DNA of 64,000 nucleotides, taken from Monoplex corrugatus. Taxonomy: Eukaryota > Mollusca > Gastropoda > Littorinimorpha > Ranellidae. The notes under the pieces were generated by a model. The model ran no database searches and was not told the origin of the DNA. It worked only from the letters and a program-made list of their open reading frames with translations. Below are positions 46,972-59,039 of the stretch, piece by piece; within the stretch, counting starts at the first letter, position 1, and each line of letters opens with the position of its first letter. Where the stretch lies: positions 70,408,237 through 70,472,236 of the forward strand of contig CM060312.1 in assembly GCA_030674185.1 (NCBI GenBank), written 5' to 3'. The position numbers were made by a program, and so were the translations under genes.

Positions 46972-47786
46972 CTCGAAAGAGGAAGGTGGCAAAGATCAAA
47001 AGGCTGGGCCAGTTTCAGTACATTACAACTGCTTGTTGCCTGCCACGAGACGGAAGTGGGAAGACGTGTCTGTTTTTACGTCCTATGAGCCTCCTTCACC
47101 AACAACTACCCTGGTCATGGGATTAGAAGAAGAACCAGTTTTTTTATTCATCTTTTGTTTCACAAAAACAAAAAAAACAGACATCGAACATGCAATATGG
47201 CAACAAAGAATGACAACAACAAAAAACTACATATATGAAAAGACGACGTTGACACATGAACTCGATATATTATATAGAATGTACATGTACATAATGATAT
47301 TTTATATACTGGAAGTCTAAAAATGAACATTAAGATTTAGCACATGTCAACATCTCCCCTATGAACCCGTTTCACAAACCACATCCCTTTGCTGAACGAC
47401 TATCAAGCATTATCGAACAATGTGGTAACAGAAATAATATCAATTCATACATACAAGACACTGTTCACATTAAAAAACAACCTTTAACTTACAAAACATG
47501 TAATACGATATTCCAATCAATGATGGCTGTATTATGCAAATCAATATTTAAGAACATGTTATGAAGAAATTTTGTTTTCTATGGGGAGAGCATTGGTATG
47601 TAGTTGTCCCATTGAGCATTAAAAATCAGTTCTTATTATCTGCTTCATTAAATCGTTGTTTAGAGCAAGTCTGTATTATTTTCTCATTTTTTTGTTTGTT
47701 TGTTTTTTGTTTGTTTGTTGTTTTCAGTAGATTGAGTGAGTGCAGGAGACCAGCAGGAAACACTCTTATACTTATTGTCATTCACC

Positions 47787-47789
<3 letters not shown>
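46972..47789. other. no gene seen
   Basis: The open frame here (46916-47320) crosses the MITE border and has no splice context. Otherwise AT-rich sequence. Confidence 0.35.
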
Positions 47790-47857
<68 letters not shown>

Positions 47858-48000
47858 CCTCTTTCTCTCTTTCTCTCTTTCTCTCTTTCTCTCTCTCTCT
47901 CTCGCTCACTCTCTATGTGTCTCTGTCTCTCCCCCTCTCTCTCTTTCTCTTTTTCTTTTCTCTGTCTGTCTCTATCTTCCTCCTCTCTCACTCTCTCGCA
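47790..48000. repeat. (TC)n with TTC/TGTC variants
   Basis: About 210 bp of CT-rich repeat directly upstream of the CR1-like LINE. The long Ser-Leu frame reading into the LINE is fortuitous. Confidence 0.95.
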
Positions 48001-48002
48001 GC

Positions 48003-48715
48003 TTGGCCCTCTGTCACTCAATCTGTCTTTGAGAGGTAATTCTATTGCACAAATACCTGAACACCGTCTACTGGGAGTTCTCATTGATCATAATCTTACC
48101 TGGCAAAACCACATTGATTATTTATGCAGGATTATCTCCAAGAACTTATTTATTCTGTCCAAATTAAGATATCTAACAGATACAAACACACGCCAATTAT
48201 TTTATAATGCTCATATTAAATCGCACATAGATTATGCCTCTACACTGTGGGATAGCTCATGTGAAGTTCATCTAAAAAAATTGAACACCTTACATAGGAG
48301 GGCAGCAAAACTTATCATGCCAGATCCCACTTTAACAACAGATGAAAAACTTAAACAGTTAGGAATCCTCCCTCTAAAGTCACACTTAATGTTCAATAAA
48401 GGTATCACAATGTTTAAAGTATCAAAAAGGAATGTTCCGCAATATCTTCTCAATTTGTTTAATCAGAATGTGCGATCATACTCAAACTCAAGACAAAATC
48501 AATTCAAAATTATCCGTCCAAGAATTGACATATATAAAAATAGTTTATCGTTTTCTGGTGCACAACTATGGAACACCCTCCCCCCAAATATCACAAACAC
48601 TCAATCACTCTCTTCCTTCAAAGTTACTTTATTTAAATACCTTACGTCAGTGTCGTAGATTACCTCAGTTAGCAACAATAACGTCAGCTGCCTTTCAACC
48701 TATGACATCTAATCT

Positions 48716-48805
<90 letters not shown>

Positions 48806-49905
48806 CACAATGATAATTCGTGTTCTTTTTTTTTTTTTTTTTTTTTTTTTCTTTTTTTTCTCTCTTTAACATTATTGATATTTTAACAGTTCAAACTGCC
48901 AACCAGTATTTATTTCTGTATTATATGCGATGATTTGTTGATGACTCTATGACGTGTTTGATTCTGTCTTGCTTCTTCTTTATTTCTCATTGCCTTTGTT
49001 CATTTTGTTTGTCTGTTGGTTTTTTGCTTTGCTTGCTTGCCCATCTTATCTGTTAGCCATATTGTCTGTTTGTTTGGTTGGTTCTTATCTGCTGTCTGTA
49101 TTTGTCACTTTTCTCCAACTGTTATCCGTATCATGCTTGTATCTCTCTTCTCCTATCAAGAAAAACGGCGCTTGATTATGGTTACTATTCTTGATTTATT
49201 TATGTCTTATTACATGAATTATTGATTTGTTTACAAATGTATGATATTTCTATTATAGCCTACATATGCGTTTATCATTACTGTAATTTCCTATTGTCGA
49301 AAGTAACATTTACTTTATTTATCTATCTATACATTTGTCTATTTGACTTCATATCATCTGTTGATTTTCTGTCTCCTGTAGAATTTTATGTGTTTATGCC
49401 TTCAATCGACCCAATGTTTGCTACCCCCCCCCCCTTTTTTTTTTTTTTTTCCCTCTAATCATCCTTCTGAACTGCTCTTTTTTCTACCTCCATTTATTAT
49501 CTTTGGGTTTAGTAGCAGTAGTAGTAGTAGTAGTAGTGGTAGTAGTGGTAATTGTTGTTTGTAACAGTGTTAATATTTTTTGTGTGTAATCAGAAAATTG
49601 ATTTCATCTTCTTTGATTTAATTGTAAGAACATTAGTCTATTTGACGCTTGATTTATCTTCTATAAATTTGTCACATGTAATGTTTCTTCTCCCTCTATT
49701 TCATTTTATTTTGTTTTATCTTATTACTATTTTGTTTACTGTGTTTTCCTCTCCTCCTCCTCCTCCTCTTCCTTCTTCTTCTTCCTCTTCTTCGTCTTAT
49801 TTTTATTAATATCACTATCAACATTATCTTTCTTTCTTTATTTACTTATCATTATCTACCTGCTCATCTGTCTATCTATCTGTCTATACTATCTACCTCT
49901 CTCTC

Positions 49906-49977
<72 letters not shown>

Positions 49978-50183
49978 CCTATCTCTAAGTGGTGACTGTA
50001 CGTTTCTTGATTTCATTGTATCTTAATTTTAGTATTCAACATGTATTTTCCTTAAGCTGTATTTGTTACTGTAAACAAATGTCATGTGTATAGAATAGCA
50101 ACGGCAAGTTTGAAAAATGGCTTCTAGCCAATAGCTTTTACCGTTGAAAAATAAAGCATCATTGTCATTGTCATTGTCATTGT
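48003..50183 (+). mobile_element. CR1/Rex-like LINE with long 3' UTR
   Basis: An open frame to 48658 carries LGVLIDHNLTWQNHIDYLCR, SHIDYASTLWDSS, LNTLHRRAAKLIM and GAQLWNTLPPNI, the C-terminal polymerase blocks of the CR1/Rex/L2 group. It is followed by a ~1.5-kb AT-rich 3' UTR that includes (TG)n at 48721-48804, a long T run, and (TATC)n at 49895-49985. The end AAAAATAAAGCA plus (TCATTG)n at 50158-50182 is a typical LINE tail. 5'-truncated; distinct from the (ATT)n-tailed family. Confidence 0.82.
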
Positions 50184-50245
50184 CTCTCTCTCTCTCTCTC
50201 TCTCTCTTTCCCTCTCTCTCTCTCTCTCTCTCCCTTTCTCTCTTC
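50184..50245. repeat. (TC)n microsatellite
   Basis: TC array immediately after the LINE tail and just beyond the donor of the minus-strand exon 50265-50424. Confidence 0.93.
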
Positions 50246-50264
50246 TTGTCTACCACAGACTGAC

Positions 50265-50424
50265 CTCTGCGGGTTCTGGAATGTCTCTAGCTGTGCAGTA
50301 TACGTAGGAGGACTTGAAGTGAAAGAGACTGGTGTCATACATGTAGCTGCAGTTGTACAGTTTCGCCTGCAGGGCTGGGCACCCACTTTTCACTATGGCA
50401 GACGCTTCTTGGCAATAGGCGTTT
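50265..50424 (-). CDS. minus-strand exon, Cys-containing unknown protein
   Basis: The acceptor is CTTATCTCCTGGACAG and the donor GTCAGT. One base completes Arg, then 53 codons read NAYCQEASAIVKSGCPALQA, KLYNCSYMYDTSLFHFKSSY, VYCTARDIPEPAE and exit in phase 0. Four cysteines and an NCS sequon suggest an extracellular or lumenal domain. Entry phase matches the exit of exon 52316-52484. I do not recognise the family. The plus strand is also open here but has no donor. Confidence 0.6.
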
Positions 50425-50734
50425 CTGTCCAGGAGATAAGTTTCATTCAGTATTTTTTTTTTTTTCGTTATACTTCGACAATTTATTTTCTATAGCGCTA
50501 TTCTTTAAACTCAAATGGATTCACTGTGTATTCACATGATCAGACATTTTAGTAGAGTACTTAGAACTCAAACAGTTATGTGATCTGACCACATTCCACT
50601 ATGTTGTTGCAGACTCTGCAGGTCTTAAGATTACCAAAGCTTTGTAGCAGACTACAACATCAAAGAGACCAATAGCTGACGATATTCATGCTCAGAAGTA
50701 GAATCCTCTGTGCCAGTGGCTTACCCTTTAAGGA
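50425..50734. other. intron sequence, no feature seen
   Basis: AT-rich sequence between the minus-strand exon and a SINE. Confidence 0.4.
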
Positions 50735-51075
50735 AGAGTGGCAGAATGGTTCAGACGTTCGCCTGCCAATAACTGAACTCGAGGTTCCAGGGTTCGCTCC
50801 CCATAGAGGCCTTGACTTTTCTACTCAGTTTGACCGGAAAATCGAACTGAACGTCTAGTTCTTTGGAATGGGACGAAAAACGACTTGGACCTGTGTGCCT
50901 TCTGGCTGCACACGCTAAAGATCCCACAGCAGTTGAAAATCGTGAAGAGTAGGGAATTGCCCAGCTGCCTTGGTTTAAGACATTGCAGAGATAGGTTGAT
51001 TTCCCCAGGCCCCACTCCTTGAAGACCAATTAGCCTTCTTGTGTTTCTGAAGTCTTGGTAAAAATGTGAATGACG
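50735..51075 (+). mobile_element. tRNA-derived SINE, family 2
   Basis: The head has AGAGTGGCAGAATGGTTCAG (A-box region, about 50738) and GGTTCGCTCC (B box, 50791-50800). The body includes GCACACGCTAAAGATCCCAC and CCAATTAGCCTTCTTGTG. The fragment at 5868-5970 belongs to the same family. It lies antisense in the intron of the minus-strand gene. Confidence 0.82.
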
Positions 51076-51257
51076 ATATTCATGCTGATATTTACAGAAA
51101 TGGCGCCGGGGCCAAGATGCTGGTAGAGAAACTGACAACCCTATTACTGTCTATATTGCAGAACAAAGAGGCTCTTTAAGACTTTATAGTTGCTACGGTC
51201 ATCCACATTTACGAAAGAAAGGGGCGATAAGACCATATACAATAATCAATGTGGTAT

Positions 51258-51277
51258 ACCCCCCCCCCCCCCCCCAC
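51258..51277. repeat. poly-C run
   Basis: About 19 consecutive C residues with one A near the end. Confidence 0.9.
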
Positions 51278-51395
51278 CTACTCATTGCCACATTGATCTT
51301 TTAGAATCATCACCTAAGCAGTTGCGCCCTTCATTTCTGAGTGTCGTAGTGGCTTTTGAGGTAGAAGACGCACAAGTGATATGACGTTTGCCCTA

Positions 51396-51660
51396 CTCCA
51401 GCGGCAAGAAAAGCATTGCTAAGATAGTTTTGCAGAGTGGTGAAAATAAGCCAGGCCAGGAGATATACTTGCAGCAACAAAAGATAGATTTGTATAGAGA
51501 AAGCATCGCTAATATAGTTTTGCAGAGTGGTGAAAAAACAACAAAACAAAAAAACAAACATACAAAAAGGGCAGGACATGTACTTGCAGCAACAAAAGAT
51601 AGACTTGTATGGAGAAAGTATCGCTAATATACTTTTGCAGAGTGGTCTCATCCATGAAGT
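51396..51660 (+). repeat. three tandem copies of an RTE-derived segment (copy 10)
   Basis: TTTTGCAGAGTGG recurs at 51428, 51518 and 51633, each followed or preceded by CTTGCAGCAACAAAAGATAG and GTATAGAGAAAGCATCGCT. The same order (GCAGAGTGG.. CTTGCAGCAACAAGGGATAG) occurs in the RTE 3' end, so a piece of RTE was captured and amplified. Confidence 0.75.
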
Positions 51661-51846
51661 GGATGAGACTCGACTATGTGGTCCCAGTCTTCCCAATGAG
51701 CCCAGAGTACGCCCAACTGTGGGTAGGAGCCGGTTCAAGCCGAATAATTCTACAATAATTTTTAAAGGTACTGATGGAGATTCGAACCCACAACCTTCCA
51801 ATCCTTAGTCCATTGTGCTAACCACTACACCAAGGCAACTGGTCAG
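51661..51846 (-). mobile_element. tRNA-derived SINE, family 1, copy 2
   Basis: The reverse complement has A-box-like TGGTGTAGTGGTTA (51819-51832) and B box GGGTTCGAATC (51780-51790), then a body matching 20229-20440. The 3' end abuts the RTE-derived tandem repeats. Confidence 0.85.
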
Positions 51847-51869
51847 CCAATACTATTTATTCACAAGCT

Positions 51870-52165
51870 TTTGAAAGATGATTGGCGTAGATACATGTAT
51901 AGAGCACTCGCCTTCCAATCTGCCGGCATGATTTTGAACAGGTGCAAAACACAATCATGGAACTTCATATGTGGTGTGGTCTACCCAGCTGTGAAGGGGG
52001 GCAGGGGCTGGGCGGGTACCTGGCGTTCTCCTGTGATAGGGAAGGTAAAGCAGCAAAGGCAAGAGATGGGCACCACTCTCATAAAGCTGGCTGTTATAAT
52101 TGTCAAGATCTCTACCATCTCATTCCCCTACGACCTCAGAGTTATGGGACGACATTTTTTTTAAA
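51870..52165 (+). mobile_element. probable SINE body
   Basis: GTATAGAGCACTCGCCTTCC resembles an A-box region. The body has GCGGGTACCTGGCG, GATGGGCACCACTCTCATAA and AGCTGGCTG, then TTATGGGACGACATTTTTT at the end, an arrangement I associate with tRNA-derived SINEs. No second copy was found in the window. Confidence 0.4.
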
Positions 52166-52315
52166 CCTTTCAACATTGCCGAGATCATTTGGTATGCTTG
52201 CCATTTCATGACATACATAGTACAAGCACATATGGACTTTTCCAAAGGTGATAAAGTTTGACTTGAAAAATCTGAAGCTGTTATGTAAGTCCTCTACAAC
52301 AATTATGACACTAAC

Positions 52316-52484
52316 CTCTGAGAGACTGTCTGCTCAAGGAGAATGGCACGGTCAGCCAGTCTGTCAGAACTGAAAGCGCTCTTTGACACGTAGGGGTAGG
52401 CGTCAGGTATCTCTCTCTTCAGTCTCTTCTCAACCCGTTCAGCATACTGCTTGTAGGTCCCCTCTTCTTTGTCTTCGGGTCGGC
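52316..52484 (-). CDS. minus-strand exon, unknown protein
   Basis: Acceptor GCGTGCACGCAG and donor GTTAGT bound 169 bp. Two bases finish a Gly codon, then 55 codons read RPEDKEEGTYKQYAERVEKR, LKREIPDAYPYVSKSAFSSD and RLADRAILLEQTVSQ, ending with AG that joins exon 50265-50424 to give Arg. The sequence is charged and helical at first. The codon composition and dual splice sites make it a convincing exon; function is unknown. Confidence 0.68.
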
Positions 52485-53124
52485 CTGCGTGCACGCAACG
52501 CATGAACAATAAGGCGAAGTACTGAAGTTATGCAGAACATGGATTTAAGTCTCCGTCTCGTGAAATTGTAATATATTGTTTTGTGTTCTAAACAATGATT
52601 CAGAAACAGTAGTCTAAAGCAATAATAATCCCTCACTGTAAGAAAGGTGACACAAACTGTCCAGACAATGTCCATTGTTAGGTAACTACAGTAGAATTTC
52701 AGTACATTGTGTTTTATGTAAACTGTACACATACATACATACATACACGCATACATATCTTAAATACAAGTATATCTGAGCTTTACGAAACTCTGAAATA
52801 ACAAACCTTCCAGCAAGTTTCAGAAAAAATGGAGAGTCACTTTTTTCCCTTTTTTTTTTGAAAACAAAAGATTTGCTTCTTCGTTTATATGCTTGTATGT
52901 CTTAATATCTTGTTTTCCTAGCCATAGTAACGCAATTCCCAAAGACATTAGATCGTAAAAAGATACGTAGTTGTTGGGTTCATTTGTTCAATCATATACA
53001 TGTACATGATGAACTGTCCCATTTATCAGATGGATGAGTAGACATACTGGTCATTTATCACCTGGTATACGCCTTCATGTGGGATACAAGAACAATCCTG
53101 GAGGAACATGTTTTTCCACAGGTA
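52485..53124. other. intron sequence, no gene seen
   Basis: AT-rich with (ATAC)n near 52730-52750. Nothing else recognised. Confidence 0.4.
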
Positions 53125-53318
53125 CCGAATAGATAGGTAGATAGATAGATAGATAGTAGATAGATAGATAGATAGACAGACAGATAGACTGACAGACAGA
53201 TAGATAGATAGATACATTGATAGATACATACATAGATACATACATAGATAGATAGACAGATAGCTAGCTAGCCAGCTAGATAGATAGAGACTGACAGACA
53301 GATAGATAGACAGATATA

Positions 53319-53358
<40 letters not shown>

Positions 53359-53540
53359 GAGAGAGAGAGAGATAACCAAAAGAGAGATATATTGAAAAGA
53401 TAGATAGATAGATAGAAGAAAGACAGATAGATAGATAGATAGATAGATAGATGGATGGATAGATACAGACATAGATACAGACATAGATACATGGATAGAT
53501 ACATGGATAGATAAATAGGTATATAGATAGATAGACTTTC
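53125..53540. repeat. (GATA)n array with (TA)n and (GA)n islands
   Basis: About 400 bp of GATA/GACA variants, (TA)n at about 53318-53355 and (GA)n at 53360-53371. Confidence 0.95.
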
Positions 53541-53544
53541 CTTG

Positions 53545-53640
53545 TTCTTTAAAGCCCAGCAGAGTTCGTAGAGCTATATCAGGGATATAACCAGTTCAAA
53601 ACATGCACAATACTTCAACAGGAAAATAAAGGAAAAGAAA
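53545..53640. repeat. unclassified repeat copy 2, left half
   Basis: Matches 44278-44375 (GCCCAGCAGAGTTCGTAGAG, TTCAAAACATG, ACTTCAACAGGAAAA). It is interrupted at 53641 by RTE copy 11. Confidence 0.8.
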
Positions 53641-56600
53641 ATTCATCAATATCAAGTGCCCTGCGACATGGCACTGGCGATCATGGCCCTCCATATGCAT
53701 CTATCCCTTGTTGCTGCAAGCACATTTTCTACCCTCTCTGTCCTCAGCCACTCTGCAAGTCTGTTCAATATATTTTTCCTGGATCTGCCTGGTGCTCTCT
53801 TTCCCTCCAGCTTTCCCGTTGTGACCAGGTGCTCTAATTCCCCTTTCCCCATAACATGGCCTATTTTTGTTGCTTTCCTTTTCCTACTCTTCCATATCAA
53901 TGATCTTCTTGTATCTGCCGCCATCCAGACTATCTCATTTGTTTTCTTTGCTGTCCAGGGAACTCTCATCATTCTTCTTAGAATCACATCTCGGCTGCTT
54001 CAATCTTGTTCTGGCTTTGCTCGTTGACTGTCCACGCTCACAACCGTATAACATTATCGCTTCTATTAACATTCAAAAACTTTTTTCCTGATGTGAATTG
54101 ATAGGTATTTGTTGACTAAAATGCTTTTCATCTTCTTGAATGCTGTTTTGACTTGTCCACTTCTGCTGGCTATTTCTGATGTGTATCTGGTGAGATGATC
54201 GTTCACAGAATCATCAACCTGTCTCAAAGTTGTGCTATCTGCTGATATTTTGCTCAAGGGGATTTTATGTTTTTCACTGGTTACCATGACCTCAGTGTTC
54301 TTGCTATTTAGCTCCAACCCTTTACTTTTGCTTTCTATTTCTATACATTGACAAGGTTTTGTAGGTCTTTAATTTTTTTGCAGTTAACATGGTGTCATCT
54401 GCATAACGAATGTTGTTTATCATTCCCCCCCCCCCCCCCGACTTTAATACAGGGTATTCTTCCAGGGTTTTCATGATGTTTTCACTGTAAAGTGAAAACA
54501 GATCTGGTGACAAAACACAACCTTGCCTGACTCCTCTTCTGATATTTTGGAAAGTGCTTATATCGTTTTCTATTCTCATTGTGAGCTGATTGTTCCCAAT
54601 ACATATTTCTGATTATTTGTAGATTTGTTCCATCAATATTGAGTCTTTCTAGTTGGTTGATCAATTTTTCATGTCTTACCCGATCGAAAGCCTTGGTATA
54701 CTCAACAAAGCATAAATACAAATCCTTATTCCGCTCGATTGACCTCTCTATAATAGTTCTTAGGATGTATATGGCATTAATAGTTCCTTTCCCTTCGACA
54801 AATCCACACTGTTCGTGTGCTATTTCTCTTTTGATTCTATTCCTTGTCCTCATCATGATTATTTTAATAGGAGTTTTATTATATGACTCATCAAGATGAT
54901 TTCACGATGGATTACACATTCTACAGCCCCTGTATTCTTTGGAATTGCAATGAAAATTGATTTTGACATATCTTTTGGGGATTTTTCTAGTGTCGTAAAT
55001 TTCATTTAGGAGGACTGTTATTTTTTCAATACCAAATTCCTCCAGGGCTTCAATCATCTCTGTAGTAATATTGTCTGGACGTGGGCTTTTCCTGGTTTCA
55101 TGTTTTTCAGTGCTGCTCTAACTTCATTTATCATTATGGGTAGTCCAACATTCTTTCTTATAGTGTGTTCTTTGTTTTTGTCATCTTCAAAAAAGTCTTT
55201 AATGTACTCTCCCCATCTATCTAATATTTTGTATTTTTTCATGATAAGTGTACCATCTTTCGATCTTAAGCAACCAGTTGATGTGCATGTCTTTTTCCTG
55301 TGCACAATTTCTTCAGTTCTTCTGTACATAGCCTGAGGATCTTTTTGTGTCGTTCTTCTATTTCTTTGCATTTTGTTTTCTGCCAAGCTTCCTTACTTTC
55401 ATTGCACATATTCCTGATTTCTTTGTTTATCTTCCTGTATATTTCCTCCTTTCGCTTTGCCTTCCTCCGTTCTTCCATCAAGGCTAGAATTTCTTTTGTC
55501 ATCCTCTTCTTTTTTGCTTTTTTATCTACTCTCGGGATTTCTTTTCAAACTTCATTTATCGAGTTTCTCGCCTTTGTCCATTGTTTGTCACTGTCACCAA
55601 AGTCTTCCAGAGCACTGAATTTCTTTGAACATGTACGTTAAAGTTTTTACGTGTCGCTTCATCTGTCTTTAAGAGTCCCAGATTTTTTTTGATGTTGTAT
55701 TTGGTCTGTTTCCTTTTCCTTGATTTCAGCCGAAATCTTCCCATCACAGGATTGTGGTCACTGTTGCAGTCTGCGCCTGGCAGTGTTTTTGCTGTCAGCA
55801 AAGAATTTCTAAATCTTTTATTTATTACGATGTAGTCGATCTGATTTTTGGCATTATCTCCTGGACTCATCCATGTCCATTTTCTTGTATTAGGCTGCTC
55901 AAACCAGGCGTTTCCTACTACGAACTCATTTATCTGTGCCCATTCTACAAGTTTCCCTCCCCTTTCATTTCGTGTACAAAGGCCTTGAGGTCCAATTATA
56001 TCCTCCACCCTATTCTGTCCCACTTTAGCATTAAAATCTCCCATTACTATTGTAACTTTCTGTGATTTACATTGAGCCTTGGCCATCTCTAATACTTCGG
56101 AGAAGTTGTCAAGTTCGAAGAGGTTGTCAATTTCGTCCTGAGTACTTGCGGATGTTGGTGCATACACCTGAATGATGTTGATATCAAATGGCTTGCTATC
56201 CGATTTAACCAGCAAAACTGTCGGATACAGCCCAGTATCCCTTAACTGCTTTTGATTTGTCCCTGTCAATTATGATGTCTATTCCTCTTTCATATGTGCT
56301 TCTAAGAGAATACATTATTGTATGCTATCCTGATGTTATCATGCCTGCTCCCTTCCATTTCATTTCCCCTAGTCTTAGAATACCAATGTTAAGCCTTTCC
56401 ATCTCTATTTTGACATTTAGCCACCCACCCACCCCTGCAACAATGTCCTCACATTCCATGTTAAGATTTTTTTTATGATTTAACAGAGTAGCTTGCTGAC
56501 GGTCTGGTGTCACCTGTGCAGCATGATGGTCCCTACCGATGAAGGTGCTCCATAGGAGCCCCTGTTTACGTCGTTATCCTCATTCTTCTTTTGTCTGGCC

Positions 56601-57118
56601 ATGAATTTTTTCTTGGGAAAGCGCGATGTTGGTTTCCTGTTGCCTTCCATCGGTTTGTTTACGGTCTCTCTGATAGCTTTTGTCGTTCCCATGACAACCT
56701 ACAAGGCAGTAGGGGTGATTTGTTTTCAGGGTTTACTCCCTTAACCTTATTCTCTCCTGAGATATCCACCAGGTAGTGGTGCTATTTACCCATAGCTGGG
56801 GGTCTGGTTCGTGGGCACCAGGGCATATCCACACGCCGGTGGGCTTGTGTACCGCACGTCTGGGGGCCAGACCTCTTCCGAGTCCCTCGAGGTTTAGCCT
56901 GAGTCCGTAAGGTGTTCAGTTACCACATATCGCCACGAGGAGGCATAACGTAGGGCTTGCTGATGGAGATGCTATGTACTGACAGAGAGAGACTTATGCA
57001 TTCTGCTCTCGTTTTCGCATAGCTGCAAGCATATGTGCTAGCCAGCGGTGCAGGCTGAAAGTGAGAGGTGACAAGCACGCAGTCACCACCAACACACTAG
57101 ACGCATCACATCTGCCAT
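53641..57118 (-). mobile_element. near full-length RTE LINE, copy 11
   Basis: Tail at 53641. The polymerase C terminus, catalytic IRYADDTMLTA (about 54400), FVEYTKAFDRVRHEKL, the linker helices, and the endonuclease (GDFNAKVGQNRVEDIIG, DYIVINKRFRNSLLTAKTLP) follow up to the 5' UTR, ending GGCAGATGTGATGCGTCTAG-like at 57118. Many frameshifts and a poly-C run (54426-54439) disrupt it. It interrupts an older repeat, whose halves lie at 53545-53640 and 57119-57385. Confidence 0.94.
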
Positions 57119-57385
57119 TTAATAATTAGGTACACATATCAATGTATGCGAAGCATAATCTAAGGAAATGTCCCTGGCGTTGACCATTCCATCCAATTTA
57201 TTGCACAGGGGATATAAAAACAAATACCTGAATACAAATTCAAACGTAACTAAGACACTAAAACATGTATAAAAACGGGCCTAAATTACCAAAAATTGCT
57301 TCTGCATATCTCATATCCTGACAACCAAAATGCACACATGTACCCAATTATCAATCTTAAGAGAAAGTACGTAAGACTGTGATCT
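57119..57385. repeat. unclassified repeat copy 2, right half
   Basis: GGTACACATATCAATGTATG through AAATTACCAAAAATTGCTTC and CCCAATTATCAATC matches 44381-44625, completing the element split by the RTE. Confidence 0.8.
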
Positions 57386-57684
57386 TGGGTACTGCGTCAG
57401 CTGGTTCCTCTTCTTCTGGGTAGCAAGAGCTCTGCACTATATGCACTGCTGTCGCCAGATAATTCTACTGCGGGACATGTCATGCCTCTTGGTGGGGTTG
57501 ATGCCACAGTTCATGAGGTTGGCCTTCAAAAGTGTCTTTGTATCGCTTTAGTAGTCTTCCCTGATCGTCGTATCCTTGCTCCAGCTTTCCATACAGAAGC
57601 ATCCTTTGTATGCAGATGTCCTCCATACAGACGGATCCTGTACAACGAAGCTGTCTTTTGATGAGTAGAAACTCGCTACTTGGC
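57386..57684 (-). mobile_element. LINE 3' fragment (third family), copy 3
   Basis: The minus frame reads FLLIKRQLRCTGSVCMED, MLLYGKLEQGYDDQGRLLKR and YKDTFEG, the LINE polymerase C-terminal 'RW.GHV.RM.D.R.PK..LYGEL..G.R..G...RYKDT' region. Confidence 0.7.
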
Positions 57685-57686
57685 AA

Positions 57687-58746
57687 GACACCCAACTTCA
57701 AGACAGTGACTCACCTGACAATATACAGCGCCTCTTGACTCGCACCACTGAGTGTTACTCGGACATTAAGAACTGGATGACATACAATAAACTTCAGCTT
57801 AACGACGACAAGACAGAAGCTGTCCTCATTGGCACCCGTCAGAAACTTTCTCAGCTGCCTCCTCTTTCTCTCCCATTATGTAACACATCAGTCCCAATTT
57901 CAAGCTAAAATCCTTGGTGTCTGCATTGACTCTACCCTCTCCATGAACAACTTTGTATAATTTGCCTGTATAAGGAAAGTATCTCTCTGTCGAAACAACT
58001 GCAAAACTCGTTCTGTCCTTCATAATGTCTCGCATTGACTATTGCAATTCATCCTGTCTGGTCTTCCTGCCTCCATCATTCACATCCTACAGCGCATTCA
58101 AAACAATGCTGCATGCCTTGTACTCAAAAAGAAAAAAGCTGACCACATATCTCCTCTCCTGGCACAACTTCACTGGTTCCCTGTATCAAAGCGCATACAG
58201 TACAAACTAGACACCATGTGCTACAAAAGGATCAATAACGCAGCCCCCGATTACCTGTCAAGCCTACTTGAGATCTATGTTCCCTCACGTACCCTCCGCT
58301 CTGCCTCCGATCCTCTGACTTTTCGCTTTCCACGCACTAAGCTCAATACCTATGGTCCACGAGCCTTCTCTGTTTCTGGTCCACTCTCCTGGAACAAACT
58401 TCCTCTCTCAGTCCGTCAGCAACCTACTTTTGTCTCCTTCAAGTCCGCTCTCAAAACTCGCCTTTTCTCCTCTGCTAAAATCCTGACCTCACTCAATCCC
58501 CTCTGCAGCCTGTCTCCGCTCGGAGGGGAATCACATTGTAATATATAATTGTATATAACATGCTCTCTATAATTTTCCATTGCTTTTATTCTTTCTCCCC
58601 ATTTATAGCCGTGTGCGTGTGTGTGTGTGTGCGTGTGTGCGTGTGTGTGCGTGCGTGCGTGTGTGTCTGTTTCAGCGCTTAGATTTGATTTTATCAAGAT
58701 TTTGCGCATATAAATATTGTAATTATTATTATTATTATTATTATTA
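57687..58746 (+). mobile_element. L2-like LINE, copy 6
   Basis: Starts at GACACCCAACTTCAAGACAG (just inside YADD), with frameshifts near 57900 and 58045, then an open stretch to LKTRLFSSA (58477). The 3' UTR has a (TG)n/(TGCG)n tract at 58613-58668 and an (ATT)n tail at 58722-58746. Confidence 0.93.
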
Positions 58747-58758
58747 CATCATTTCTTC

Positions 58759-58851
58759 AGAACTTCAAGTTTGGACACACTATCTTGGTATTGGTGTTGC
58801 AAATCTGCTACAGACATTCCTGGTGGAATCGAATTAGCTGTCGATTGAATG
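58759..58851 (-). CDS. ambiguous exon (both strands plausible)
   Basis: On the minus strand, after an ATCGACAG acceptor, NSIPPGMSVADLQHQYQDSV then SKLEVLKK and TGA looks protein-like and would fit as a terminal exon in phase with 62288-62477. On the plus strand, AACTTC to CCGTTG is flanked by TTTCTTCAG and GTAAGT and is open in one frame. I favour the minus strand by composition but cannot decide. Confidence 0.3.
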
Positions 58852-58866
58852 AGCCGTTGGTAAGTC

Positions 58867-58901
<35 letters not shown>

Positions 58902-58903
58902 GT

Positions 58904-58952
<49 letters not shown>

Positions 58953-59012
58953 GTGTGTGTGTGTGTGTGTGTGTGTTGTGTGTGTGTGTGTGTGTGTGTG
59001 TACATATATACA
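58867..59012. repeat. (CA)n, (TA)n, (TG)n compound array
   Basis: CA then TA then TG, so the array is close to self-complementary end to end and could form a hairpin. Confidence 0.95.
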
Positions 59013-59039
59013 CACACAACACATTTCAATAAAAAAAAA

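Noticed and set aside
46916..47320. 134-codon plus-strand frame
   Set aside because: It begins inside a MITE-like element and has no splice or family support.
47561..48040. N-terminal extension of the CR1-like ORF
   Set aside because: Recognisable polymerase sequence starts only near 48025. The upstream Ser-Leu stretch is the (TC)n array.
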